From: a virus
Virus record (IMG/VR): IMGVR_UViG_3300025141_014356
Span: 1-47,194 of that record
Length of the DNA: 47,194 nt
Reading direction: 5' to 3' (one strand)
Below are positions 23,047 to 30,801 of the stretch, one piece after another. Numbering within the stretch: the first letter of the stretch is position 1; the number at the start of each line of letters is the position of its first letter. A program made the position numbers and the translations under genes. The notes beneath the pieces were generated by a model. The model ran no database searches. It was not told the origin of the DNA and was given only the letters and a program-made list of their open reading frames with translations.

Positions 23047-23955
23047 ATGTACGAAGAAAAGATTAGTAACGCTATTGCGCTCATCGTAGAGCATAACGAA
23101 GCAATTGGACAAGACGAAAAAGGCAACGCAAATCCGGGGTATATTGACCCCAATGAATTCACAATGTGCTTAAAAGCATCAGGTGGAACTTCCGAAGAAA
23201 GACTCAAAGGGTTCTCTTATGAGGATATTTTGACCTGTCTCCCAAAAGTTAAAACTCCATCTGGTCTAGAGGCATATCCTCGTGTTGTGGCTAAAGAAAT
23301 TGCAAAAATATTTCGAGGAAATGATAACGTCGAAAATCGCCCCATTAGCCGTAGAAGAACAGAACGTATGACTTTAAAGGAATTGGTTGAAAATTTCGAC
23401 CCAGAAGAAGATACGTCCCCAATTGCTAAAAGACTTAAAGAAGTTTCTAAAGGACATGCTTTCATCGTATTTGAAAACGGACGTACTGTGGATGTAGAAA
23501 CTACGATGAAATTACTGTTGGAAATCAAACAAGGTCATAAGGGAAGGTCAAATATAAAGGTAAATGGCCAAATAAAAAGAGTCAATAAAATAGGACAATT
23601 GCCTGATAATTATGCCATGGAAAACCCATTATATCCTCGTCGTCCTCTACGACCTGATGGTACTTGCGACCAAACTGGCCGCTCATGGGAAGGAATCCCT
23701 TTAGAGATTATGCAACTTGTTAGACTCGCACTTACAACGGGAGAACTAAAAGTAAATCTAGAGACGGCTCATAACATATTAGATATAGTTATGGGCGAAG
23801 GTGCCGAAGAAAAAATCAGAAATAGATATCAAGACGCATCTATTCTGTTTGATGAGAAGCCAGATGAAAGACCCAAATTAAAAATTTCATTGAATAGCTC
23901 TAAAGGAAACCCTTTTAAAGATGGACATCCTGTAAAATGGAATTCGTATCGTTAA
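23047..23955 (+). CDS. Hypothetical protein encoded with a VWA-domain protein
   Basis: A 302-residue, charged, probably soluble protein with GAAGGAG before the ATG. N-terminal helices (MYEEKISNAIALIVEHNEAI), then a basic linker (NRPISRRRTERMTLKEL) and a C-terminal region with RPLRPDGTCDQTGRSWEGIP. I recognise no family. It is followed after 22 bases by a VWA-domain gene and the pair ends at a strong terminator, so the two probably act together, perhaps as adaptor and VWA scaffold. Confidence 0.6.
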   Translation: MYEEKISNAIALIVEHNEAIGQDEKGNANPGYIDPNEFTMCLKASGGTSEERLKGFSYEDILTCLPKVKTPSGLEAYPRVVAKEIAKIFRGNDNVENRPISRRRTERMTLKELVENFDPEEDTSPIAKRLKEVSKGHAFIVFENGRTVDVETTMKLLLEIKQGHKGRSNIKVNGQIKRVNKIGQLPDNYAMENPLYPRRPLRPDGTCDQTGRSWEGIPLEIMQLVRLALTTGELKVNLETAHNILDIVMGEGAEEKIRNRYQDASILFDEKPDERPKLKISLNSSKGNPFKDGHPVKWNSYR

Positions 23956-23977
23956 AAACTAAATTAAAGGACAAAAA

Positions 23978-24838
23978 ATGTCAAAAGAAAACAAGAAATT
24001 ACATGTAGCAATCGTATTGGATAAGTCTGGTTCAATGTGGCAAACAAAACAAGCCGCTATTGAAGGATATAATGAACAGGTCCAACAACTAAAAATAAAT
24101 CAAGAAAATGGTCTGGAAACAGAGGTTTGTTTAATAACCTTTAACGGACAAGTCTTTGAACATCTTTGGTGTGTTCCTGCTGCCGAGTTGACAGAAATAG
24201 GTGATGATGATTATACCCCAAATGGAGCAACCGCTCTACGAGATGCTATGGGATATACAATCAAAAAACTTATGGATACGACAGATTGGGAAGATGAAAA
24301 TAATATCTATCTAGTTATTGCCATTTCCGATGGCGACTCCATGAGCGATAAACATTATGGTGCGGCTGAGTTAAAAGAAATCATCGGAGGCTGTCAGGCT
24401 ACAGACCGATGGACGTTTACCCATATGGGATGTAGTGAAGATTATTTAAAAGAAATGGCAAAAGAAACTGGGATTCCAGTAGCCAATTGTGCAGCATGGG
24501 ATAATGCATCCATTGATTCTACAAGAGGTGGAATGCGACGTGCAGCAGGAAGAACACAACAATACTGTGCAAGTGTTGCTTCTGGTGCATCAGTTAAATC
24601 AGCTAATTTTATGTCAGATTTTGATGGCGAAGTTGCTGATTTTACTGCCCCTATAGAAGATGATGTTGCAAAGCCAGATTCAGAGATAGTTGATTTAGCA
24701 AATGCTGTAAAATCTGCGAAACCACTTCCCAAGATGAAGATGGCCCAAGCACGAACCGCAATAAAAACAAACACACCGTGTATTAGTGCTTTTTCTAACA
24801 CTAAAGCTGTTGAATGGCCGAAGGAAGATTCAATTTAA
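23978..24838 (+). CDS. VWA-domain protein with intact MIDAS metal site
   Basis: A 286-residue protein. The N-terminal 180 residues are a von Willebrand factor A domain: VAIVLDKSGSMW (the D-x-S-x-S of MIDAS), TPNGATALRDAM (Thr) and VIAISDGDSMSD (second Asp). The remaining 100 residues are Ala/Ser-rich and end with a basic stretch. VWA domains bind partner proteins through Mg. The gene follows its likely partner at 23047 and precedes a 13-bp-stem terminator. No MoxR-type ATPase is seen here, so a VWA-MoxR system is not supported. Confidence 0.8.
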   Translation: MSKENKKLHVAIVLDKSGSMWQTKQAAIEGYNEQVQQLKINQENGLETEVCLITFNGQVFEHLWCVPAAELTEIGDDDYTPNGATALRDAMGYTIKKLMDTTDWEDENNIYLVIAISDGDSMSDKHYGAAELKEIIGGCQATDRWTFTHMGCSEDYLKEMAKETGIPVANCAAWDNASIDSTRGGMRRAAGRTQQYCASVASGASVKSANFMSDFDGEVADFTAPIEDDVAKPDSEIVDLANAVKSAKPLPKMKMAQARTAIKTNTPCISAFSNTKAVEWPKEDSI

Positions 24839-24854
24839 GTTAATGATTATCTCA

Positions 24855-24890
24855 AGCTGCGGTTCCTGAGAGGAACCGCAGCTTTTTTTT
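24855..24890 (+). terminator. Strong Rho-independent terminator after the VWA gene
   Basis: A perfect 13-bp stem (AGCTGCGGTTCCT / AGGAACCGCAGCT) with a GAG loop and eight T residues. Confidence 0.9.
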
Positions 24891-24926
24891 GCGTTAAATA
24901 ACTATGATTATTATAGGTAGGTTACT

Positions 24927-25583
24927 ATGATTGTTATAGCCACATATGATGACATAAAAATTTTAAAACGTTTATTGGATAGTCTAAAAATAACAAATAA
25001 TTTAGATGAAGAAGTCCTTGTCATAGGAACCGATATTTCTAAAAAAAACATGGTAGAATTTTTAGAACATATTTCTAAAAATAAACCCTATGAATTTCCA
25101 ATAAAAGTTGATTTTACGCCATATAAAGGCTACGACTCTGGAGCTTATATTTTTGCCTATAAGAACTATTTGGCTGATTATTATCTATTTATGCAAGACA
25201 GTTTATCTATCAAAAGCCCAAAATGGCTAGATTTTTTTAAATCTCACAGAGATGAAAATTCTTTAAACGCATGGGCGACTTTTCCTATGCGATTTATGAG
25301 CTATCATCAGTATTCTTTGATTGTAAAAAAAATAATAAAACCAATAAAAAGACCGCCATATGGTATTTTTGGTCCAATATTTCAGATTTCTAAAAATGGT
25401 TTGAATAAAATAGATAAAAAACATGACTTATCTAGATTTATTCCACAAAATAAATTAATGCAAGAGGGGATGGAAAGGGGATGGGCTTATTTAGCTTATA
25501 ATTCTGGTTTGCAAATTACTTCTTTAGAGGAAATACAGAATGATAAAGTATGTTTCAATAAATATTTTTATAGAAGGAAGTGA
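24927..25583 (+). CDS. Putative glycosyltransferase (GT-A-like)
   Basis: A 218-residue protein: MIVIATYDDIKILKRLLDSL, then PYKGYDSGAYIFAYKNYLAD and YLFMQDSLSIKSPKW, where the MQDS loop takes the D-x-D place. The YDSGAY element resembles rhamnan-synthesis-type transferases. A GTTAAATA box at 24893 and GGTAGG precede the ATG. The stop lies one base before the ATG of the HAD/nucleotidyltransferase gene, so the two form an operon, probably glycan-related. Confidence 0.55.
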   Translation: MIVIATYDDIKILKRLLDSLKITNNLDEEVLVIGTDISKKNMVEFLEHISKNKPYEFPIKVDFTPYKGYDSGAYIFAYKNYLADYYLFMQDSLSIKSPKWLDFFKSHRDENSLNAWATFPMRFMSYHQYSLIVKKIIKPIKRPPYGIFGPIFQISKNGLNKIDKKHDLSRFIPQNKLMQEGMERGWAYLAYNSGLQITSLEEIQNDKVCFNKYFYRRK

Positions 25584-25584
25584 T

Positions 25585-26949
25585 ATGATAAAATTAGTAA
25601 TATTTGACCTTGATGGCGTTTTAGTAGATTCTCGTGAATTACATTATGAAGCATTAAATAAAGCACTTGAATCAATTGGTATGGGGACCATAAGTAGAGA
25701 GGAACATCTTTCTACTTATGATGGTCTATCAACAACAAAAAAACTTCAAATGTTATCTGCGAATAAAGGTTTGGCTGAAACTTTGCATAATAATGTTTGG
25801 GAATTAAAACAAGAAATGACCATTAAAATTATAGATGATTTTTTGCCAGATGAAAGAATTAAAAAGATATTAAAACGATTAAAATCAGATGGGTATATTA
25901 TTGCCTGTGCCACTAATTCTATTAGGGAAACTGCTAAATTACAATTAATTAGAAAAGGGTTTTTTGAGTATATTGATTTTATGTACTCAAACCAAGATGT
26001 AAAAAATTCTAAACCAAATACAGAAATGTACATGAAATGTATGATTAGGGCTGAAGTTAACCCTATTGAAACTGTTATTATTGAAGATTCACATATAGGC
26101 AGAGAGGCGGTGTTAAATAGTGGAGCATATCTTTGTGCCGTTGAAAATTGTACAGATGTTTCATATGAAAAAATACAAACAGCTATCACCAAAGCCAATA
26201 AAAAATATAAAATTAAACCAAAATGGCAAGGTGACAATATGAATGTGCTAATACCTATGGCTGGGGCTGGGTCTAGATTTGAAAAAGCTGGGTACACTTT
26301 TCCCAAGCCACTTATAGATGTTAATGGAAAGCCGATGATACAGACGGTGGTTGACAACCTAAATATTGATGCTAGGCATATTTTTATTGTTCGTAAAGAA
26401 CATTATGAAAAATACAATTTAAAACATTTATTAAATCTAATAAGTAATAACTGTGAAATTATACAAGTCGATGGAATAACTGAAGGGGCCGCTTGCACGA
26501 CTTTACTAGCTAAACAATATGTTGATAATGATGAATCTTTAATTTTAGCTAATTCAGACCAATTTGTTGAGTGGGAGTCAAATGAATTTATGTACTCCAT
26601 GATTGCTGATGACATAGATGGCGGAATATTGTCATTTACGTCCACTCACCCAAAATGGTCATTTGCTAAATTAGATGAAAATGGATTCGTTTCAGAAGTA
26701 GCGGAAAAAAAACCAATTTCAGATATTGCAACTGTTGGAATATATTATTGGAACAAAGGTTCTGACTATGTTAAATATGCTGAACAAATGATTGATAAAA
26801 ACATCAGAGTTAATAATGAATTCTATATATGTCCTGTTTTCAATGAGGCTATTGCTGATGGATTAAAAATTAAAACATTCCCAATAAAAAAAATGTGGGG
26901 TTTGGGCACCCCAGAGGATTTAAGCAGATTTTTAGGACATCACTGTTAA
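25585..26949 (+). CDS. HAD phosphatase fused to sugar nucleotidyltransferase
   Basis: A 454-residue two-domain protein from ATG 25585 (GGAAG upstream). Residues 1-205: HAD domain with IFDLDGVLVDS, ACATNSIRETAK and KPNTEMYMKC...VIIEDSHIG, as in phosphoglycolate/beta-phosphoglucomutase-type enzymes. Residues 215-454: RmlA-like nucleotidyltransferase, MNVLIPMAGAGSRFEKAGYT, then FPKPLIDVNGKPMIQ and LANSDQFVEW. The fusion would process a sugar phosphate and activate it as an NDP-sugar. It is the last gene before the tRNA region. Confidence 0.8.
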   Translation: MIKLVIFDLDGVLVDSRELHYEALNKALESIGMGTISREEHLSTYDGLSTTKKLQMLSANKGLAETLHNNVWELKQEMTIKIIDDFLPDERIKKILKRLKSDGYIIACATNSIRETAKLQLIRKGFFEYIDFMYSNQDVKNSKPNTEMYMKCMIRAEVNPIETVIIEDSHIGREAVLNSGAYLCAVENCTDVSYEKIQTAITKANKKYKIKPKWQGDNMNVLIPMAGAGSRFEKAGYTFPKPLIDVNGKPMIQTVVDNLNIDARHIFIVRKEHYEKYNLKHLLNLISNNCEIIQVDGITEGAACTTLLAKQYVDNDESLILANSDQFVEWESNEFMYSMIADDIDGGILSFTSTHPKWSFAKLDENGFVSEVAEKKPISDIATVGIYYWNKGSDYVKYAEQMIDKNIRVNNEFYICPVFNEAIADGLKIKTFPIKKMWGLGTPEDLSRFLGHHC

Positions 26950-26992
26950 TTAGGGATAGTTGAAAAAAATTCCTAAAAATCCAAAAAAGTTG

Positions 26993-27021
26993 TTTACAAA
27001 CCAAAACAGATACCCTATTAT
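26993..27021 (+). promoter_or_regulatory. Sigma-70-like promoter for the leader-tRNA region
   Basis: TTTACA (26993-26998) and TATTAT (27016-27021) with exactly 17 bases between. Predicted start near 27028. It precedes the leader peptide, terminator and two tRNA genes. Confidence 0.65.
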
Positions 27022-27043
27022 ATGGTGAAGCAGGAAAAAGAAC

Positions 27044-27127
27044 ATGAACAAGAACACGTTTTATTTTAGTCTAAGCTTATTATCCTCATTGCTCCTGAGC
27101 AATGATAAAGGAACCGCTGTGGACTAA
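27044..27127 (+). CDS. Putative 27-residue leader peptide of an attenuator
   Basis: ATG 27044 has AGGA eight bases upstream. The peptide starts MNKNTFYFSLSLLSSLLLSN and ends DKGTAVD. It contains five Ser (three by AGT/AGC codons), six Leu and two Phe. The coding region folds on itself: TTTAGTC (27065-27071) pairs with GACTAAA (27122-27128) and TCATTGCTC/GAGCAATGA forms a nine-bp inner hairpin. A terminator follows 25 bases after the stop, then tRNA-Ser(GCT), which reads AGT/AGC. This is the layout of a translation-coupled attenuator, but function is inferred. Confidence 0.45.
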   Translation: MNKNTFYFSLSLLSSLLLSNDKGTAVD

Positions 27128-27152
27128 AGGTATAAAACACCAAGAGACGGGC

Positions 27153-27189
27153 AAAAGCCCCGAACCACACAACGGTTCGGGGCTTTTTT
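27153..27189 (+). terminator. Rho-independent terminator (possible attenuator) before tRNA-Ser
   Basis: A 13-14-bp stem AAAAGCCCCGAACC / GGTTCGGGGCTTTT with a seven-base loop and a T run. A competing hairpin GGGC-AAAA-GCCC (27149-27160) uses the same GCCC and excludes the terminator, as expected in attenuation. Confidence 0.85.
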
Positions 27190-27201
27190 GTTGTATATTT
27201 T

Positions 27202-27284
27202 GGAGAGTAAAGAGTTAAGGCGACTTCTCGGTTTGCTAAACCGAAGGTACTGAAAAGTATGTGTTTCGAGTACACTGCTCTCCG
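27202..27284 (+). tRNA. tRNA-Ser (anticodon GCT)
   Basis: Acceptor GGAGAGT/GCTCTCC, anticodon stem TCGGT/ACCGA with loop TTGCTAA, a long variable arm GTACT/AGTAT and T arm GTGT-TTCGAGT-ACAC. The long arm and GCT anticodon identify serine (AGC/AGT codons). The D stem is short, base 8 is not T and one T-stem pair is mismatched, so it is somewhat degenerate. CCA is not encoded. Confidence 0.7.
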
Positions 27285-27302
27285 GTTTTGGTTAGTTTGT
27301 TT

Positions 27303-27363
27303 GGTGTTATTTTTTATAAAAATAATTACACCTACCGAACGCCAATGCAACGCTAGGTTGCAT
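27303..27363. other. Two inverted repeats between the tRNA genes
   Basis: 27303-27332 is a near-palindrome (GGTGT ... TTTTTATAAAAA ... ACACC). 27345-27363 is ATGCAAC/GTTGCAT with a five-base loop. They may be RNA processing signals or recombination sites; no gene lies here. Confidence 0.5.
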
Positions 27364-27397
27364 TAAGTTTAAATAAATAAAAAGTGAATATTGCCAC

Positions 27398-27468
27398 GGT
27401 GATTGGGTGTGACGGTAGCACGGTTGGTTGAAACCCAGCAAGGACAAGTTCAATTCTTGTAATCACCA
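27398..27468 (+). tRNA. tRNA-Phe (anticodon GAA)
   Basis: Acceptor GGTGATT/AATCACC plus A, D arm GTGT/GCAC (one GU pair) with a GG-containing loop, anticodon stem GTTGG/CCAGC with loop TTGAAAC, four-base variable region and T arm ACAAG-TTCAATT-CTTGT. Only 71 bases, with G at position 8, so compact and slightly unusual. It lies at the edge where GATC frequency changes. Confidence 0.65.
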
Positions 27469-27548
27469 TTTAAAAATCAAACAGTACTATATAACAATAT
27501 TGATGTGAAGAGAGTAGTAATAATTCTCACTCATGATGGAGGAAAGTA

Positions 27549-28259
27549 ATGAAAAGACAACTAATACCAGAAGGTTATTATAATAGCAATACAAAGGACT
27601 GTGATGTATTTTGTGTAAAGGGCACAATACAAGATCAACAGAAATTCTATTTTAGACAAGACAGCGCTCCGGGTTGTGTCAATTCAGCAGGTGCTGATGT
27701 TAAATGGAGCATTACAAACAAACAAACATTCGATCATTGCATTTCAGTTACCGATACAGTCACTGTTGAAGCAGGTGCCGGAGGAGGATATCAGTATAGT
27801 GATAAGAACGGTAAAGGATTTTATGTTTCTGCTAATTACAACTATGGCGCTTCTGTAGAAGCAAAAACACAATGGGCTTATCATGACGATAGTGGAGATT
27901 CTATCTCGGCTTGGGGTGCGGTAAGTGCTGGTGTAGGAGGTAACGTAAGTGGTAGTGTTGGAGTATGGTATGACAAAGATGGCGACTTACATGTTAAGTT
28001 TGGTCTAGATGGGGTAATACCAGAATGTCCTGGTTTTGGACTCAATGCTACATTAAGTAAAAGTACAGTTAGTGAAGTGGGTGATGATACAACATATGCT
28101 GAACATGTAGCAGGTGCCCTTACTGGGAATACAGATGATGTTATTGCAGTAATTAATTCTCCAACGACGAAAACGATAGTTGACACCGTATCACACGTTG
28201 TTACTCATCTTCCTGATGAAGCTAAAAAGGATGTTGAGAAGATATTTGGTGGATTATAA
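27549..28259 (+). CDS. Hypothetical glycine-rich, beta-structured protein
   Basis: A 236-residue protein with GGAGGAAAG before the ATG. The N-terminal 60 residues contain four or five Cys (KDCDVFCVKG, PGCVN). The middle is Gly/Ser/Tyr-rich with alternating strand pattern (AGAGGGYQYSDKNGKGFYVS, SAGVGGNVSGSVGVWYDKDG), and the C-terminus is a short helix (DEAKKDVEKIFGGL). No signal peptide. It could be a virion decoration or a secreted protein; I do not recognise it. It carries the first GATC sites after the long stretch lacking them. Confidence 0.55.
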   Translation: MKRQLIPEGYYNSNTKDCDVFCVKGTIQDQQKFYFRQDSAPGCVNSAGADVKWSITNKQTFDHCISVTDTVTVEAGAGGGYQYSDKNGKGFYVSANYNYGASVEAKTQWAYHDDSGDSISAWGAVSAGVGGNVSGSVGVWYDKDGDLHVKFGLDGVIPECPGFGLNATLSKSTVSEVGDDTTYAEHVAGALTGNTDDVIAVINSPTTKTIVDTVSHVVTHLPDEAKKDVEKIFGGL

Positions 28260-28279
28260 ATAATTTTAAATAGAGTTTC

Positions 28280-29164
28280 TCAAGCTCTAAGTTTATTCCT
28301 TTGCTCCATTTCAATGTCGTCTATAGCGTATGGCTTGCCTTCTAAGGCAACTTCTAAGGCTCGAAGGTCTCTGATAAGCTTTTTTAAACCTTGTTTCTCC
28401 AGAGAGCAGGACGCATCTGTATGTCGGAATGATCTGTCATCTATAAAATGCCTTTCAAAGTATCTAGCTCCTAAAACATATGCTGCTGGTTCCATGGCGA
28501 TCCCATATCCATGATTTGAAAACCCTAATTTAAGATTTGAGCTAACACTTAGATTGTCGCATTTGGATTTAAATGTTGAAGACATCGTTGTCAGTTCTTG
28601 TAGGTAGAGTTTGTCGAATGGTACTGGATAGCCACTAGTACAGTGATATATGACTGTACGTTCTAGATTTTTGTCTTTTTCAAGTATATGAGTGAATAAT
28701 AAATCTCTTTCCACGTGGTTGGTCATGCCGGTAGAGATGTGAAGTCCGCATTTGCTGTTGTCGTATATGTAATCTATGAGATCTGTTCTATGGTTGCATG
28801 CACTAGGTATTTTTATGAAATCAGGTTGTAGTTCGACTATCTCTTTGGTAGATGTTTCGTCCCAGACTGATGTACTGTATACGATTCCTATTTTTTCACA
28901 ATATTCTTTGAGTACCGCATGTTGATCTTGAGATAATTCTAGATTAAGTCTGTGTTCTAGATAGGTATCTCCGTAAGAGAATGTTTGGTTTGGATGAGGT
29001 CTGTCCCACCATTCTCTAGCAACGCTTTCGTATGGATTTCGTTTTTGAAATTTAACTACATCTGCTCCAGCTTCTTTTGCTAGTTTAATGAGTTCTTTTG
29101 CTCTGTCTACTTTACCGATATGAGTCCCGCCGATTTCAGCTATTACTGTTGCGTACTTTTTCAT
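28280..29164 (-). CDS. neuB: Nonulosonic (sialic) acid synthase, NeuB-like
   Basis: A 294-residue protein. ATG 29164 is chosen because TTGGAGA precedes it at the right distance. NeuB features: VIAEIGGTHIGKVDRAKELI, then AGADVVKFQKRNPYE, IVYSTSVWDE, FIKIPSACN, HISTGMT and ILGFSNHGYG-like KLGFSNHG. The final ERHFIDDRSFRHTDASCSLE matches the phosphoenolpyruvate-site end. The enzyme condenses PEP with an N-acyl-mannosamine-type sugar. The antifreeze-like SAF domain of full NeuB (about 340 residues) is missing. It is transcribed opposite to the rest of the glycan cluster. Confidence 0.85.
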   Translation of the reverse strand: MKKYATVIAEIGGTHIGKVDRAKELIKLAKEAGADVVKFQKRNPYESVAREWWDRPHPNQTFSYGDTYLEHRLNLELSQDQHAVLKEYCEKIGIVYSTSVWDETSTKEIVELQPDFIKIPSACNHRTDLIDYIYDNSKCGLHISTGMTNHVERDLLFTHILEKDKNLERTVIYHCTSGYPVPFDKLYLQELTTMSSTFKSKCDNLSVSSNLKLGFSNHGYGIAMEPAAYVLGARYFERHFIDDRSFRHTDASCSLEKQGLKKLIRDLRALEVALEGKPYAIDDIEMEQRNKLRA

Positions 29165-29330
29165 ATTTGTCTCCAATCTATTTTTTTATCGGAATGTGAA
29201 AGATAATTCGATATAATATTTACTATGACAAGAATTAAAATAGCTATTTTTGATAAATAACAAAGGATATTCAGTACAGAATTAATAACTTAGTATTGTA
29301 TGGAACCTTAACAAAAAAAAAGGAGATATA

Positions 29331-30317
29331 ATGCTAATTATTAAGGATTGTTATAAGATTAATAAGAAAACAAAAGAAATAATAAAAAGACAAAAAGTTG
29401 ATATTTCTTGTGATGAATGCGGTTGTGTTTGGAGCAGTTTGTACGGAAATCGAAAAAGAAAAATATACAAAAAAGATTTATGTAAGTCGTGTAGGAGTAA
29501 AAAAAGCTATAAAAACCAAATATCTTTATCTAAAAGACGATGGAGTGGTGTCGATGCAAAAGAAAATGTTAAGTGTTTGTTTTGCGGAAAAGTTTTTGGT
29601 AGGTTTCCTTCTCAAATTAATAAGACCAACAATTTTTGCAGCATAAAGTGTAGAGATGATTCTTTTTTGAAGAGATATAACCATCTTTATAAAACGTTTG
29701 AAGATAATGAAAATGAGGTTGCTTATTTGTTTGGTTTAATTTTGGGAGATGGAAATTTTAAAAAGACTCAAAAACATACAACTAGAGTTAGTATTTCTTT
29801 TAATTCGGAACAGATAAGTATGGTTATGCTTGCAGAGAACGTTTTGAAGAAATTAGGAATAAAATATTATTCTAAAACTGAAAAAAAATCTAAATGTACA
29901 AATGTAGGATTTGTTTTATTGGATGATTTATTGAAAAAATATGATATGTTATGGTCTGGATCTAAATATAAAAGTCAACCCTATCCAAGTACAAAAATAG
30001 TTAGAAATATAAATATGGTAGTTGGTTTAATTAATTCTGATGGACGTTGTATCGTTAATAAGAGTAATATAGTATACATTGTGTTTTCAAATACCGTTAA
30101 TTCTATAGTAAAGGCGTTTACTGATTGTTTAAAATATCATAAAATAAACTTTAGATATAGGAAAGATCCTGGACGTTTTGATGAGAGAACTGGCAATACA
30201 AACAAAGATTCAATGCATATTTGTTTGAAAAAAGAATATACTAATTGCATAAAAAATGAAAAGAGTATAGCCTTGAAAGGAGAAAATGGATACGCATATA
30301 AAAGTGTTTGTAACTGA
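29331..30317 (+). CDS. LAGLIDADG homing endonuclease with N-terminal zinc fingers
   Basis: A 328-residue protein with AAAAGGAGATATA before the ATG. The N-terminal 110 residues hold three Cys clusters (SCDECGCVW, LCKSC, KCLFCGKVFG..FCSIKC). The two catalytic helices are AYLFGLILGDGNF near residue 133 and VVGLINSDGRC near residue 229, each with its acidic residue. It is free-standing: no intein or intron borders are visible. It overlaps the KdsC-like gene by 32 bases, placing a homing gene directly between the two sugar-acid genes. Confidence 0.85.
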   Translation: MLIIKDCYKINKKTKEIIKRQKVDISCDECGCVWSSLYGNRKRKIYKKDLCKSCRSKKSYKNQISLSKRRWSGVDAKENVKCLFCGKVFGRFPSQINKTNNFCSIKCRDDSFLKRYNHLYKTFEDNENEVAYLFGLILGDGNFKKTQKHTTRVSISFNSEQISMVMLAENVLKKLGIKYYSKTEKKSKCTNVGFVLLDDLLKKYDMLWSGSKYKSQPYPSTKIVRNINMVVGLINSDGRCIVNKSNIVYIVFSNTVNSIVKAFTDCLKYHKINFRYRKDPGRFDERTGNTNKDSMHICLKKEYTNCIKNEKSIALKGENGYAYKSVCN

Positions 30318-30801
30318 TTTAGACGGTACATTGACAGATGGGACTTATAGGGTTTCTGAAGATGGGACTGTTACTAAATCTTTCAATACTAAAGATTTCC
30401 ATGGGTTGTCGAAGCTACAGGATTTGGGAGTTGAGGTTTGTATTATAACTGGTGCTACAGATATGTGCATCGAGCAACAGGTAAAAAGGTTGCCTAAAGT
30501 AGCAAAATCTAAATTGCATGTTTTTAGTTCTATAGCGGACAAGAAGAGTCTTGTTGAAGAACAGATTTTGAAAGATGGGATCACATTCGATAATGTTATT
30601 TATATGGGAGACGATGAAAATGACTTAGAATGTATGAAGTTGGCTAAGATTACTGCTTGTCCGAGAGACGCTATACTGGAAATACAAGAGGAATCTAACT
30701 ACATTTCCGATAACAATGGAGGACATGGAGCAGTAAGAGATTTTATAGATCTCTTACTTAAAAATAAAGATATAATATTAGGAGAAAAAAATGAGAGTTA
30801 A
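30286..30801 (+). CDS. HAD-family phosphatase, KdsC-like (sugar-acid 8/9-phosphate phosphatase)
   Basis: A 171-residue protein, the length of KdsC. HAD motifs: VFVTDLDGTLTDG, then the typical KdsC segment KSFNTKDFHGLSKLQDLGVE, VCIITGAT, and IYMGDDENDLECMKLA. GAAAGGAG precedes the ATG. With NeuB next door it most likely removes phosphate from a nonulosonate 9-phosphate, as in the Kdo or sialate-9-P routes. A dedicated CMP-sugar synthetase (NeuA/KdsB) is not found in the window. Confidence 0.8.
   Translation: MDTHIKVFVTDLDGTLTDGTYRVSEDGTVTKSFNTKDFHGLSKLQDLGVEVCIITGATDMCIEQQVKRLPKVAKSKLHVFSSIADKKSLVEEQILKDGITFDNVIYMGDDENDLECMKLAKITACPRDAILEIQEESNYISDNNGGHGAVRDFIDLLLKNKDIILGEKNES

Noticed and set aside
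22639-23112. 157-codon minus-strand frame over the G/P/M-rich gene
   Set aside because: It is a shadow of the repeat in another frame (SSNGWC repeats) and extends across the promoter and start of the 23047 gene.
23047-24838. VWA pair as a MoxR-VWA chaperone or a ternary conflict system
   Set aside because: No AAA ATPase, kinase, phosphatase or effector domain is encoded nearby.
27066-27350. 94-codon minus-strand frame
   Set aside because: It runs through the terminator and tRNA-Ser antisense, has no ribosome binding site and no protein-like motifs.
27202-27468. tRNA genes as an att site of an integrated prophage or island
   Set aside because: I could not find a direct repeat of a tRNA 3' end elsewhere in the window and no integrase is present. 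The GATC change near here is reported instead without claiming integration.
28253-28260. TATAAATA at the end of the 236-residue gene as a late promoter
   Set aside because: It overlaps the stop codon, and the next gene on that strand starts more than 1 kb downstream, beyond a minus-strand gene.
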